Shown: positions 36,445 to 48,938 of the stretch, in pieces
Layout: each line of letters starts with the position of its first letter
How positions within the stretch are numbered: position 1 is the first letter of the stretch
Assembly (NCBI GenBank): GCA_015499995.1
Contig: JADNRV010000083.1
Location: 62,001 to 126,000 of the forward strand
Length of the DNA: 64,000 nt
Reading direction: 5' to 3'
Source of the DNA: Flammula alnicola
Taxonomy: Eukaryota > Basidiomycota > Agaricomycetes > Agaricales > Strophariaceae
The notes under the pieces: generated by a model
Seen by the model: only the letters and a program-made list of their open reading frames with translations
Databases searched by the model: none
Told to the model about the DNA's origin: nothing
Program-made: the position numbers and the translations under genes

Positions 36445-38705
36445 TTACGAATCCCGTGGCGATTCGCTGATCACCTCCATAGAGCCGTAATGAATCGGAG
36501 TCGACCCATTGGCCTGCATACTCGGACTCGGAGAGATGACGAGTAACGGCGTGCGCTCTGAATCCGGTGTGTCCTTACGCCTTTCGCGCTCGACGATCCT
36601 GAACCAGATGAACAAATGAAATGAGTGATGCGTCACGAGGAGGGCCTTAAAAATAACACCAATACTGACCCTCGCATAATCGCCGACGTTGTGAGACGCC
36701 TCGCCCGTCGTTTACTTTGGTTGTCCTCGTACCTATCCGTTTCATCCACAATCTCTTCGGAAATAATTTCCTGAAATACAAGTCGTCGTCAGTAAAGCTG
36801 TATTCCGAATGTGTACATAGATCTCAGAAATGCGCACTTCGATGATATCTAAAAATTGTGATCAAGTCAGCGTCGACATTATGACAATACCTAGCATGTC
36901 AATTACCTTCAAGCGTTATAACCCCGAGAGCTCCTCCAGATATGCCAGGAGTCCGACTAATCAAAAGAAGGTGGGCTCTCCCCGTTTGGCTGATACCCAG
37001 CCATCAGCTCAGAAACACTGCCAAGGCGCGAAGACGAGGTCAGATCAGAGGACGTACAAATAGTCTAGCGCTTGGAAGCAGTTAATAGAAGGATGCGCTT
37101 CTGGCAAGATGCCAAGCGGAAGGAAGAAACAGGCAGAGCTTTGCTTGGGTCGTAGGTCAGGAGCTAATGCGCAAACTGGAGGTCATCATCGCGGAAAGCA
37201 AAAGGTAGATGTAAGAGTAAGCGCCGCATGACGTACTTTCTTGATGAGCAGAAGTCCAACGAAGGACGAAGGGTTGCCTGATTCATGAACGGGGAAGCGT
37301 GAATACCCGCTTAATAGTCTAGAGAAATCCACTCAGCAAACTCCTTGTGCGCATACGTGCCCCACAAAAGAGAGAGAGAGAAAGACGAACATGGCATCGA
37401 CAGCTTTATGGTCCAAAATGGTATCGGCACTAAGAGTCACCGTGTCCTTGATCGGCGTCATAATCGTTTCCACATTCTTGGTGTTCAACTCCAAAACGCC
37501 ATTGAGAATGGCGATTTCATCGTTACGCAGCGGTTCTTCACCGGTACGATGAAATTGGAGGAAAGACTTGAGTTCAGCTTTCTTGTAGGTATGCTGTGTG
37601 TCAGCGCCGAGAACGTAGTCGAGAAGCTTAGCAATAGGCCACGCGACTGGGGCTGATAGGAATGTCAGCAGAACTCGGGAATTTGAGGAGGCGCAGAGGC
37701 ATACCGAAAAGATACATCATTCCGAGCACCAGAGGCGCGCATGCTGCTCCTATAGACAACCCATGGCGCACGCTGACGGCTTGAGGGATAATTCTACATG
37801 ACTGTATTAGCTAAAAATAAGCGTAATGAAAACAGGCAGGACTCACTCTCTGTATCCGAAAATAGTCGTGTGAGGAGGGTGCATGCAATTCGTTTTCGGG
37901 GCAATACGTACCCAAAAATAACTGTACGAAAGGGGGGAGTGTAAGAGGTGTAAATCCAAAAAATATAGAGCGGACGAACCAATAGCGGCAGTGGAAATCA
38001 CGATGGCAGCAATACCTCCACCCAGCTGAACACGTTCATTGTGAGACCGCCTGTTCAAATTTTGACGCAGCACATACCGCGCTATCCAAGAATATTGGCA
38101 AACTTTCGTTGACGATCTACAACGCGCCAGATTCGGTAAAGGTACAGTTTGTCAAGTCTTGAACATACCACATTGCCTAATAGCAAAACCTGCGATACTG
38201 TCAGGAACGTAGACGCGACAATGAATGTAGCAACGCACCACAAGGACCCAATGACGACCTTTCTGCATCAGCTTAAGAACTATTCGCCTGTCATTACGAC
38301 GTGTCATGAAATGCAAGGTGCTCTCCAACCTTTCTGAGCGTTCTTCTTTTCCTCAAGTCCTCCGAAGATGTGGCAAGGACGCGAAGATGGAGTTCATCAA
38401 GGCCCATGAGGCCAAGGGTTAGACTAATCACAAGGATTCAGCATCCTCATACGAAAAAAGGACATTCGACAGACGTACCCCGCGAACACACCTCCAGCAA
38501 GCACAAGCCCTATGCTCATGATGAGTTTCGTCCAAAATTCTGATGAGCCAGGCTCAGCGCCGGGTTCCTCGTCAACGGGACATTGCTCAATCGGAAGTAA
38601 GGCGATGCAAGCGCGGTGCGCAGTAAGAACAACAGAGTTGGTAGATTGGATCGGCATTGACTTGAAGGCGTCGCGATGAACGAGAGTCAGTATTGCCACG
38701 GCCAA
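36445..38705 (-). CDS. CNNM/Mam3-type membrane protein, copy A (DUF21 + CBS pair)
   Basis: Begins with MAVAILTLVHRDAF at 38705. The DUF21 domain has membrane segments around [58 protein letters not shown] and [18 protein letters not shown] pair follows ([78 protein letters not shown]), then a hydrophilic tail. Family members (human CNNM, yeast Mam3) act in Mg/Mn homeostasis at plasma or vacuolar membranes. Many short exons include the 10-nt exon 37912-37921 and the 3-nt exon 37847-37849. Single bases look missing near 38342 and 37118. Unlike copies B and C, no intron separates the MTPIK and DTV codons. Frame near the C-terminus is uncertain. Confidence 0.85.
37847..37849 (-). other. 3-nt micro-exon of CNNM copy A
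   Basis: Sequence ACAG|AGA|GTGAGT on the minus strand. It completes GG|A and starts GA|A so that VIFG-E-IIPQ stays in frame. Flanking introns are 62 nt (37850-37911) and 53 nt (37794-37846). Confidence 0.75.
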
Positions 38706-38965
38706 CCACGAAAAGATGTCATTGACGGTAGTTAGGTCAGCATGATTATGTAACTAGATGATGTCATGTTGCTGTAAACCTTTGGGCGCCTATTGGGCTT
38801 ATACCCGTTCGCAGCGAGGTCTTCAGTTACCGCAAGGCACGAGATCTTTGAGTACGGAGGTACGAAATGCGGTATATCGATATTGAGTTGCTACATACAA
38901 TGAAATTCTTAAGACATGGCTGTCTACAGTAAGTACTCAGTCCTACTGCAAACTGTACATGAACA

Positions 38966-41240
38966 CTAATGTAACGAAGAAAAAAAGGAAGAAAACGTGA
39001 AGGGTAAGCTAATTAGGCTGCGAGTTAATCCTCGGAAACGTAGAGTCACTGTAACGAGTGGTGTAACCGTTCCATTCTGCAAATCAAGCGAGACGGAACG
39101 GCTGCTGATGAGCAGCGAGCTGCTCTCGTTGAATAGACCCATGATTGACGGTTTCGGCGCTCCACGATTCTGCAAGACCATCGATGAATGCTAGGAGAGA
39201 TTATACTAATAAACCGAATCACTCACCCTCGCATAATTGTCGAAGTCGTGGAGCGCCTCGCCTTGCTCTTCGAGTGATTATCTTGGAACTGGTCCGTCTC
39301 ATCAACGATCTCTTCTGATATTATTTCCTCGATTATATCTTGGTAGATCAAGTGAGAAAGAAAGGAGGTGAAATTGTTACAAGGAAGACCACATAATAGA
39401 GAGAAGAAGAAAAGCACACCCTCAAGCGTTAGCACGCCAATAGCACCTCCAGCTTGCCCTGGGGTACGACTGATGAGAAGCAGATGTGCACGACCGGTTT
39501 GGCTTAAACGCAAAACAAACCCCAATGTTAGTCGAAGAATTCTGCGTCGATAATGAGGGAAAGACACACAAGTAATCCAAGGCTTGGAAAGCGTTGATGG
39601 ACGGGAGTGCTTCAGGAAGAATAGACAGCGGGAAACTTGAGACGGGCAACGCCTGACTAGGGTCGTACGTTAAGAGCTGGTCAAAAACAGAGAGTTCTCA
39701 GTCCATATTTCCAAATCAGGTTGAGTGATAGTGAAATTTACCTTTTTGATCAGTAGAAGGCCGATGAAAGAAGTCGGTTTTCCGGGTTCGTGGACTGGGA
39801 AACGAGAGTATCCGCTTTGCAGACTATTACAATCGAATACAGTGAGTTCGGCGGCAGCAATAGTAAAGGAAGTATAAAAGAACAAACATTGCTGTAACAG
39901 CCGCGTGGTCAAGGATATCATCAGCACTCAGTATCACGACGTCCTGCAAAGTTTGTTCGTGTGAGCAGACCAACCGAGAAAAGAAAGGACCCAGAAAACG
40001 AAAAACATACTCTGAGAGGCGTCATAATCATCTCCACGTCCTTCGTATTAAGCTCCAAAACGCCATTCAGGATCGCCAGCTCATCGTCACGTAGCGGTTC
40101 TTCCGCCGAGCGGTGGAACTGCAGGAATGATTTCAGTTCAGCTTTCTTGTACATGTGGTGGGTATCCGCCCCGAGGACGTAGTCGAGCAATTTCGCTATG
40201 GGGTACGCACAGGGGCTAATGAGGTCGTGTGAGAATCAGCCAGGGAGAGAAGATAGTTAGAGATACCTAAGACAAACATCATTAGAAGGACCAGAGGTGC
40301 ACATGTCGCTCCGACCGTTAGCCCATAGCGCACGCTTATGGCTTGAGGGATGATTCTGCAAAGTGGTGAGCGGTTAAAGAGGAAGATAAATTTCTGAACA
40401 CTTACTCTCTGTCGAAAGTTTAATCGTATGAGTAAACAAAGTAAGTTGATCCAGAAGGCACTGCAGAACGACATACCCGAAAATGACTAGGAAACAGCCA
40501 TATTAGCCACCTTACTTGAGATGGCGGGTATCTGCTCACCGATAGCTGTAGTCGAGATGGCAATAGCGGCAACCCGCCTCCGAGCTGCGGATGGTGAGAA
40601 AACCCACCAGCAGGTGAAAGCCGTATATAAACTCACAGCATTGTCAAGAAAGATAGGTAAACTTTCGTTGACGATCTAAAGTATCCGATTAAAATCCAGA
40701 AGGCCTCTAGAGGAGACGGACAAACCACATTGGACAATAAGAGGACCTGTGGAGCAGTGCTGTTGGAAAACAGAGAAAAGGGGAGTCAATGATTGAGACT
40801 CACCACGAGCACCCAGTGTCGGCCTCTCCGAAGCAGATTGAGGACTTATATTTATCAGTAAATTCAGAAGAATACCCATCGTAGATAAGTCAACCTTTCA
40901 TTGCGTTCCGTTTCTCCCTTAAATCTTCTGAAGACGTCGCCAGGACACGTAAATGGAGTTCATCAAGACCCATCAATCCTAAGGTCAAGCTAGACCGACA
41001 CGATGTCATCAAATGGTGCACGCTAGGCAGGCATAATGGCATGGCCACGTACCCTGCGAAGACACCGCCAGCTAGCACAAGTATAATGCTGATAGTGAGG
41101 TGGTACCAAAACTCGCGAGAGCCCTTGTCCGTCCCCGTGTTTCCATTCGGGAGGGGAGGACTCCGAATGTACGGCGAGGCGATGGATGCCCTCACGAGCA
41201 ACATACCAAGCGCAAGCCCGTTTCTTCGAACATTAGCCAT
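38966..41240 (-). CDS. CNNM/Mam3-type membrane protein, copy B
   Basis: Starts at ATG 41240 with a signal-anchor-like MANVRRNGLALGMLLVRAS. Exons include 41053-41240, 40895-40989, 40804-40844, 40726-40746, 40637-40675, 40540-40584, 40477-40486 (10 nt), 40406-40408 (3 nt) and 40267-40355. The CBS region follows ([18 protein letters not shown], then after an intron [64 protein letters not shown]). Same role as copy A. Bases look missing near 40570 (LGGG-x-AAIAIST) and 40213 (before CAYPIAKLLDYVLG). The final exon, aligned by SSLLISS and QNGTVTP with copy A, ends near 38966, but its frame is not certain. Confidence 0.8.
40406..40408 (-). other. 3-nt micro-exon of CNNM copy B
   Basis: Sequence GACAG|AGA|GTAAGT on the minus strand. 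Introns of 68 nt (40409-40476) and 50 nt (40356-40405) flank it. Skipping it gives GSSLKP and an immediate stop instead of [11 protein letters not shown]. Confidence 0.8.
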
Positions 41241-42901
41241 CGAATAACAGTAGAGCAGCGGATGCGATTACACGTTGGATAAGGAAGGAAAAGGTGAATG
41301 AAAGAGACAGGTGGGAGATTTCGATTCGGGCGTATACTTAAGGTGGTAACCAGGCCTCGGGCGCCCAGAATCGTCCTGCCAGCTCATATATGTCAGTCCT
41401 TGAGCTAGAGTTCGGAGATCTGTAAAAGTGATGTGGAATGGATGGGTGTATCGCCACGCCCACTGGCAAAATCGTCGCAAGCGTCATTTTAGCTTGCGCG
41501 ATTTTAGCTTGTTCGTCTATTGTGGGATATCAGTATGGTAGTGACACGGAATGACAGTGTTCGGAGCTGCATACCATTGTCGTTCCGTCACGAAGAGGTG
41601 AAATGTAGCGGCAGGCTGCGTGATGTTCTACTATTTCTAATTACAGAATGCCGCGGCCACAGTTAGATTCAGATGTAAGTGGAGACTTTGGATGGACAAC
41701 GACCAAGGCTAATTATTCTGGGAAAGATACTCCAGTTGAATTTTTAGGCCATTACCTTGACTGGAAGCCTCGTATCGACAGGTGTGCGGGAAGGCCAGTG
41801 AAAAGGCGAGAAAAAAGACACGCGCCAAGTAAGAACTGTAACCGGAAATGGCCGCCAAGTCTGATAGGTCCATTATCTTGATCGCCAACACCTTATCTTA
41901 TCTTCCTGAGCAATCTTTGCTCCAGCAAAAGGCGCAAGTAGAGCAAATTCGCTGCCAAAGAGTCTTCATTACGCCCTGGTGACCACCTAGAGAGAAAGCC
42001 TTGGCTTTCGGCAAGAATGCGGTACATTCGCCGAGTCTGTGCGGGGAACCTTGCGACTACTGAGAGATTTGGGGGTCTCGGAACGGTACTACCTTATCTC
42101 TGTTTGAACATTCAAAGGACATGGTACAAGAGGACTATTGAATATTGGAGGCGGATCCGATTCAACTCCACGACCTCGAGGAATACTCGGCGCTTAGCCC
42201 CACCAGTGCGGAGCATCGCCAGCACGCGATAGTAAAGGACTATCTTTATTACTTTACCTATGAGCGTTCGAAAGCCTTGGCGCATCTATAAGGCTACGGC
42301 GCTGCTGTTATTGGACAATGGAATGCCAAGCTATCATTCATCTCTCCAGGAAGGCTGTATCGTCATTGATCGATGCCCGGGAGTATCAGAAGACTCAACT
42401 AAGGGTTTTGTGAGGCGGTAAGCTTAAGGAGTACAATACCTATGCATCTCGCTGCTCACATTTCGGCGAGTTCAAAATAATCATATACTATAAAGTAGAT
42501 CCAATGTGACCCAATGAAATCCCAAGTCTACCCGAGAAGAAAACTGTACAGCGAAAACGAGATGCGAGATAATCGGAGATGATATATGATACATAATTCA
42601 AGGAAAGTTTGGTGTTGGGGTCCAGCACCGACGACGCGTGCCGATGAATTGAGCAGTCAAGAACCGCAGGTTCTAGGCGAGGCGAGCAGAAGTGGTCCTC
42701 GCGTCGAGGCCCCTTCACAGACCATCGACGTGTCGACGTGTCTAAGTAGAAGATATCGTCGCAGCGGCCGCCGTCATAGCAAACATAGGGAAGCGCGCTG
42801 GAGTACATTTATGTATGTTTGTTGGCCCGCTGGCCAAGGGGCGAGTTCATTGCGCAGTCGAAAGGCAGAGGTAAATGGAAAGAGACAGCGCCCTGGAGAA
42901 C
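41241..42901. other. Intergenic, 1.66 kb
   Basis: Upstream of copy B and downstream of copy C. Several open frames (for example 41648-41881 and 42488-42808) show no family motif and are not supported. Confidence 0.45.
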
Positions 42902-45032
42902 TTAAACGCTGCCATACGGAGTTATGCTCGCATAGTGGGACTCGACCGACCCAGACCGGATGCGCTCGACGAGCGAGGATGTCTCCGTGAACGAGCTTGT
43001 TCGGCGTCTCCGTTCGACGATCCTACAGGTGGGAGGGGGTGGCCATTATCAGACAGGTTAGTTTATGAAGGAGAAGTGGGGCAGTGAGAACGAGCGCACC
43101 CTCCTAGCACGCTGGACGTAGTGTGCCGCCGTGCGCGTCGTTTGCTGCGATTATCCTCATATTGGTCCGTTTCATCGACGATTTCTTCCGAGATTATTTC
43201 CTGTAGTGAACAAAGCATGCAAGGGACATTTTAGGTCGAATATGATTACTAATCGGCAGCCTTACCTCAATTATATCTTCCAGAGTGATGACGCCTATAG
43301 CTCCGCCCGGAAAGCCAGGTGTCCGGCTGATCAAGAGGAGATGCGCTCTTCCAGTTTGGCTAGATATAATAATATTTTTTGTCAGTATGGCACCAAGAAT
43401 GAATTTGTGCACTCACAAATAATCCAAGGCCTGGAAACAGTTTATTGAGGGCGATGCTTCAGGTAGGATCGAGAGCGGGAACGCTGAGACCGGAAGGGCC
43501 CTTTTGGGGTCGTACGTCAGGAGCTGCAAAAAGCAGACCATATGAGAGCCTGCACTCTGCTATAAAAAAGGTGTCGGCACCGTACCGTCTTGACCAGCAA
43601 CAAGCCAATAAAGGCGTCTTTGTTTCCCTTTTCGTGCACCGGGAAGCGCGAATAGCCGCTTTGCAACCTGCACAAGCCCAGATATAAGCTGTATGAACGA
43701 CGTTAGGAGCAGAAAAGACTGACATGGCATGGACGGCGGGATAGTCCAAGGTATCATCGGCGCTGAGGATGACGGTGTCCTGAAATATCACCTTCATAAA
43801 ACCATTCAAGGCCAAGACATACGGCGGAATGACAAACCTTCAACGGGGTCATGATACTCTCGACCTTCTTCGTGTTCAACTCCAATACGCCATTAAGGAT
43901 GGTAATTTCGTCGTCCCTTAGCGGCTCATCGCCCGTCCGATGAAACTGGAGAAACGACTTGAGTTCCGCCTTCTTGTAGGTATGCTGTTCCCGCGTTCCC
44001 AGCGCGCAATCGAGCAGTTTGGCTATCGGCCATGCGATGGGAGCTGTTGGCCGTTGAATACAATACAACAGTTGTGAAAAGAAGGCCGGACTCGTACCGA
44101 GAATATACATCAGTCCGAGGACAAACGGTGCGCATCTCGCGCCGATAGATAGCCCGTAGCGCACGCTGACAGCCTGGGGAATAATTCTGTATGTCAAGAT
44201 AGTGTCAGCGCGGGGGTTCGTCGGACATGTGATCGTCAACTCACTCGCTGTGGGGAAAATCACCGAGGGTAGGTCAGGGCCATTACGACATCAAGAAACG
44301 GGAGCGTACCCGAATATCACTAGAAACACGATTAACGGCGGCGATGAAGCAGATTACCAGGGGGGCTTACCAATCGCTGTTGTGGATATGGCAATGGCGA
44401 CGTAGCCGCCTCCGAGCTGGCAATACGTCCGTCAGCGGGAAACATGCGAGGTGGCTGACGTGCTCACTGCGCTATCAAGGAATATGGGCAAACTTTCGTT
44501 CACAATCTGGGGGGACTTTGAGATGGGAATGGCAGAATATTCTCTGGGAATGACGAACCACGTTGCCTAATAGCAGAACCTGGGCACGAATGTTCATTCT
44601 GCCAGTTAGAGGCGGGGGAGAGAAACGATACGTACGACTAGAACCCAGTGTTTCCCATGCTGCATCAATTTCAACACTGCACATACGAGTCAATTTCACG
44701 GATTGTAAACCCAGTACCATCCACACCTTTCTGCGCGTTCCTCTTCTGAGAAAGGTTCTCGACGATGTCGCCAAGACACGCAGGTGCAGCTCATCCAAGC
44801 CCATGAGACCCAATGTCAACCTAATTCTCCGTCAGCCGGCGCCCAGCTCAAGCAAAAAAACCACGAACCCTGCGAAAATACCCCCAGCCAACACCAAGAA
44901 GATGCTGACAATGACATGGTACCAAAAATCTGGCGACCATGGCTCAGCCCCTGGATGGCCGGTCTTGTGCTTGTGCGGAGACGCGTTGACAACGCGCAAA
45001 AGGAGGATAAGACTGGGAATCCGGAGCTTCAT
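42902..45032 (-). CDS. CNNM/Mam3-type membrane protein, copy C
   Basis: Starts at ATG 45032 ([20 protein letters not shown], a likely signal peptide). The same domain order as copies A and B follows: [126 protein letters not shown] and [17 protein letters not shown]. The last exon encodes [20 protein letters not shown] and YGSV before TAA at 42902-42904. It has the 10-nt exon 44310-44319 and the 3-nt exon 44245-44247. One base looks missing near 44761 (before [11 protein letters not shown]). This copy has the clearest C-terminus of the three. Confidence 0.85.
44245..44247 (-). other. 3-nt micro-exon of CNNM copy C
   Basis: Sequence CACAG|CGA|GTGAGT on the minus strand, with introns of 62 nt (44248-44309) and 58 nt (44187-44244). 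The first base differs from copies A and B (CGA against AGA), but it still encodes Gly-Glu across the joins (GG|C, GA|A). Confidence 0.75.
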
Positions 45033-45550
45033 GATGTTGGGAGAGAAGAGGAGAACATGTCAGGGTCGACCTATATTATTTCTGACATCTGTCATACAAC
45101 CTCCGGACCGCTGGTATTTCCGCCCACGTGGGCCGTGGCAGATCCTTTTACAATTACAGAATTCGCCATAGCGTTTCATGAGCACAAACTAATGAAAAAT
45201 CGTATATATCGCAATACTCCAGGTTATTATTAAGAGCATTGAAGTGGGACCAGCGCATTTTCATTCTTAAAATTTTGTTAAGTATTTTCTGACCAGCTCC
45301 CTCCGGGACACACGTTTCAATTTTACTTGCTCTCGACTGGCTACGGGACAAAGGGGACAACCGCAATGAATACACAGTGCCAGAACGTCATAGACAACTC
45401 TCGCGCCAATCCAGGCCCGTCCGAAGAAATTATTATTATAACCTACTAGGCGATAAGTAAAGTAGGGTCTACGAGCAAGTGTTAATTACGTGTGAGCGGC
45501 AACTCGGTTGCCTTTGGTCTGGGATGTCTTGATCCCATATACCCGCCGAC
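45033..45550. other. Upstream region of CNNM copy C
   Basis: No supported gene between the CNNM start and the F-box protein stop. Confidence 0.4.
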
Positions 45551-47114
45551 CTACTCCGCCTTGAAGGAGAGACCAAAGAAACGATCCGCGAGGAGTTTCA
45601 CGTCGATGCACTGAGTCGTGTGCCCATTTCGCCGGACTGCTATTGTCAATTCGCGCAGGGTTGGAACGTCGCATATGTCTTTATCGCGTGCCCTATCCAA
45701 TCTTTCACGCAAGAACCACTTCAAATTCTCCAGATCGGCTGGCTCTCCGAGAGGGGCCACGTGGAGATGGGTGAGATATGGGAGAGGTAACATCGGGCGC
45801 GACGTCGTTTCGCGCCATATGGGGAGTACTGCGACATTCAGGTGGTGTAGGACGTCGTGGTCCACATTTGTGATCGTTAAGACTTTGAGGGCGTTAAGGC
45901 GAGAAAGGATACAGTACGGATATACTGAGGACATGGGTCTGGAGATATTACAGCCTCTTGACGAGGACCGGAGGAATCGTGTGTGGTCATTGAAAACGCT
46001 GTGGAGGCTTAGGTCTCGAGTCGTCCAAAATTAACGGTGTTGGACAGGGCCTGGAAGAAGCGGTCTGTCGTGTAGGTTATGTCTTTTTGAATGTTCGTAA
46101 TCTTCATGCTCATTACGCCGGCGAGTCGAAGGGATGAAATTAATGGCACTATGGTGTCAGGATCGGCGTATGATATACTGAACTCCTTGACGAGAGGGAG
46201 GGACAAAGGCCCGTCTGGATCTAAGAGACCGAATGGTTCTGTAGGTTGCAAGGGGCTTAAAGAATGGGCGACCATAAAGCTGAGGTTTTTAAGCTGGAGG
46301 CGTTGGCGGCGAGAAGGTCCTTGAGCTCCGTAACGAAGTCGAACTGCGGCAACGTAAGCTTCAGAGACGTCAAGTACCTTGGTGTGAATAGGGGCAACAA
46401 AAGTGGCATGGCGGATAGCGCAACCGACTTGAGAGCTGGGAAGTTGTCCTGGAAATATTCTGCGGCGCTTTGTTTCGTAATGTCCTGGATGTTAAGGAAT
46501 GCCATGGTGTCGTGACACGCCCTGGGACAATCAGAGTGCAGTTGAGTATGGGTGCGTTGGACACGATCTATATGGAGCTCTTGGAGGCATGGCATGGCGA
46601 CTTGCGGCAAGCTCGACAAGAGCTCCTTCACGGGACAATATCGTGTACTCAGCACATGAAAGCGACGAAATCGGGGTGCATGCGGCGCGAGGACAAACGC
46701 CAAGTCGGATACCGTCGATTTTGAGTCACCCCTGAGCGCAGGGGGTGGGTGGTGAAACACATTGGACGTCGACATTTTATCACGGTTTGAAGTGGTAAGC
46801 TTGACATAGACGTCCAAGGAGGATCGGCGGGACCGTTCGAGGAAGAGATTCACGAGATCGAAGTGTTCTGATTGGGCGCCCATCTGACCTTCTGGTGTAG
46901 TCAGACGACGCGTCACTACGTGGTTGACGGCGATTGTAGACCAAAGTAGTGAGGTTTGAATTACGAAGAAACGCCAAGTGGCCGACACAGACGAGATCAG
47001 CAGCGTAAATTTCATCCTTTCAAAAGGATCGTGAAAGTGTCGGCCACATTTGAATATTTCTTGCCAAATGTCTTGGGGCAGACCTGGCAGGTGGCTTCGT
47101 CGGATTTGTGGCAT
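45551..47114 (-). CDS. F-box protein, frame broken twice
   Basis: Single-exon minus-strand gene. The N-terminus MPQIRRSHLPGLPQDIWQEI followed by LISSVSATWRFFVIQTSLLW is an F-box (residues about 8-60), the Skp1-binding part of SCF ubiquitin ligases. The rest has weak leucine-rich character (CLQELHID, YLTSLKLTLPQFD, LTHLHVAPLGEP, LRELTIAVRRNG), as in many basidiomycete F-box proteins. Two single bases appear missing, in an A run at 46286-46290 and in a run at 46027-46030. With them the length is exactly 522 codons. The substrate is unknown. Confidence 0.8.
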
Positions 47115-48938
47115 GTGTTCCTGTGTATAAAGAGCCTGTGACGCGTCCGAAGGTGAAACAGTCAGTAAGCGTGCAGTTCGCGAGCGACATTATTCGAGCC
47201 TCACCATGAAATGGGAGTAGAAAAGCGGAGGTATCACAGACTGGCTTTAAGGGACGGTAGGAGAGCTGAGAAGAAGGGAGGTTGCGAACACGCCGCCCTT
47301 CTTTCAGGACATGGTGGTCACAGCCTGCTGGTCGACATGCTGATGACCATCTCTTGTGTAATATATAAGCTGGAAGCCATGGGCACAGGCCATTCAGGGT
47401 CACTGATTCAGGGTTCGACCAAACATTGATCTGCTCCGAGAGGCCTTGCCCCTATGTACTCCGTGCAAGGCCAATCGGCGACCCTCCCTTTTTTGAGTCT
47501 GGCGATTGCAACTGAATTTGAAATTAGAGCCTCAAGCACAAGAAAGCAGAAGTTAATGGACTTGCCAGTAGTAGCTCGAAAGTTTGTCCTCGTCGTCGAG
47601 CTGGTGATTATGGCGTGAGTTTATCAAATCCGCATACTAAATTTAAGTGACCGGACCAATATAAAAGATCGATCCCTGTTCAAATCAACACTAATGGCTC
47701 ATCCCGTTCCATTGGACCCTCAGTTGGACAAGTCCACCGTAATATCTTGTGAGTTGAGGAAAAAATCAAGCAAGGAGGTAGGTAAGTAAGTGGGACGATA
47801 TGATAGACGGCGCCTCTTCATTGGGGATGGGTCTGAGAGAAAGAAAGAAATCGATTTAATTGCCGGTGGGAAGGCAATTCAAGCGGAGATTCAAGTATCG
47901 GACGTCAGCGGGTCGCCGCCAAACCATCACGTCGATCATCGTTCATCGATATCCAGAATTATTATCCATCATGCATCATGCATCATGTTGAACTCCCGGT
48001 GGACCGTGACCCTGCTCTTGTTGTTGTCTTGATGAAAACAACAAGCCTCCTTTTTCTTGCCTTGCGTTGTTCAAGTTTTGCCCGCTGCCCATTGTGCTCT
48101 ATGCGCTGAATCACAGGAATTAATTCCCCCGTCTCTAATTGGACTGAGCGGCATGTATGTAACATTGTAAGTTACTACTAGTCTCTCACGACAGACCAAA
48201 TAATAGATGACAAGTTACTACATAATTTGTGCTGGAGAACTCCAAACAAATAATAATATCAAATATGTATTGACAGACACTCTTTGACACTCTACATACC
48301 CGGTTTTTTTTTGTCCAGACACTGGCAGTAAAGCGTACCTGGAGACAGAATGACATACGCGCCAAAATCGCGCTACCGACGACTAGTTCGACAAGTTATG
48401 TCGACTCGTGTAGTATATTATCTGGTCCGAGGTCCGAGGTCCATCTTGCTCCTGGATGTTCGCCTGGATACGGGCTAGGTCTTGTGGAACTCACTCAGCT
48501 CGAACTGTGTCGTCTGTCAATCTTCTACTGCTGGAATACTGACTAGTGGAAACTTTTCACCGTCAAATAACTGCTGAAACTTTACCTCTCCTGCTGCTCC
48601 TCTCTTGCCTTCGTTTTCAATGTCGTAGTTCGTCGTACTGGATAGTCACGAGGACACACCTCGACCGCCTTGAATCTGACACTCTCAACCGGGTATCTTT
48701 CGTCTCTTGGCACATGTGGGTTTTACACGAATTCATGATAACTATCCGACTTACTTCCACCTTCATGGCATGGCATTTTGAGGCATCGAATTTATGTGCC
48801 TTAATCCAACTTTGCGCCCGTTCTGAATTGCCCAGTATTTTTGCAATGGCATTCATCTGACACGAGAGCGCGGAAAGTTGGAAAGTATTCAAATCCTTTT
48901 CTTCGCTTCGGTGGGCCAAGTTGCATCTTCCACGATAA
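47115..48938. other. Intergenic, 1.8 kb
   Basis: No recognised gene. A direct repeat of ATCATGC occurs at about 47970-47990. Open frames on both strands at 48546-49061 overlap each other and lack motifs; the plus-strand part may be the 5' end of the next gene. Confidence 0.45.

Noticed and set aside
42586..42990. 134-codon plus-strand frame
   Set aside because: Overlaps the 3' end of CNNM copy C antisense; basic low-complexity composition and no family match.
44563..45171. 202-codon open frame on the plus strand
   Set aside because: It is a shadow of CNNM copy C exons on the minus strand and has no protein motif.
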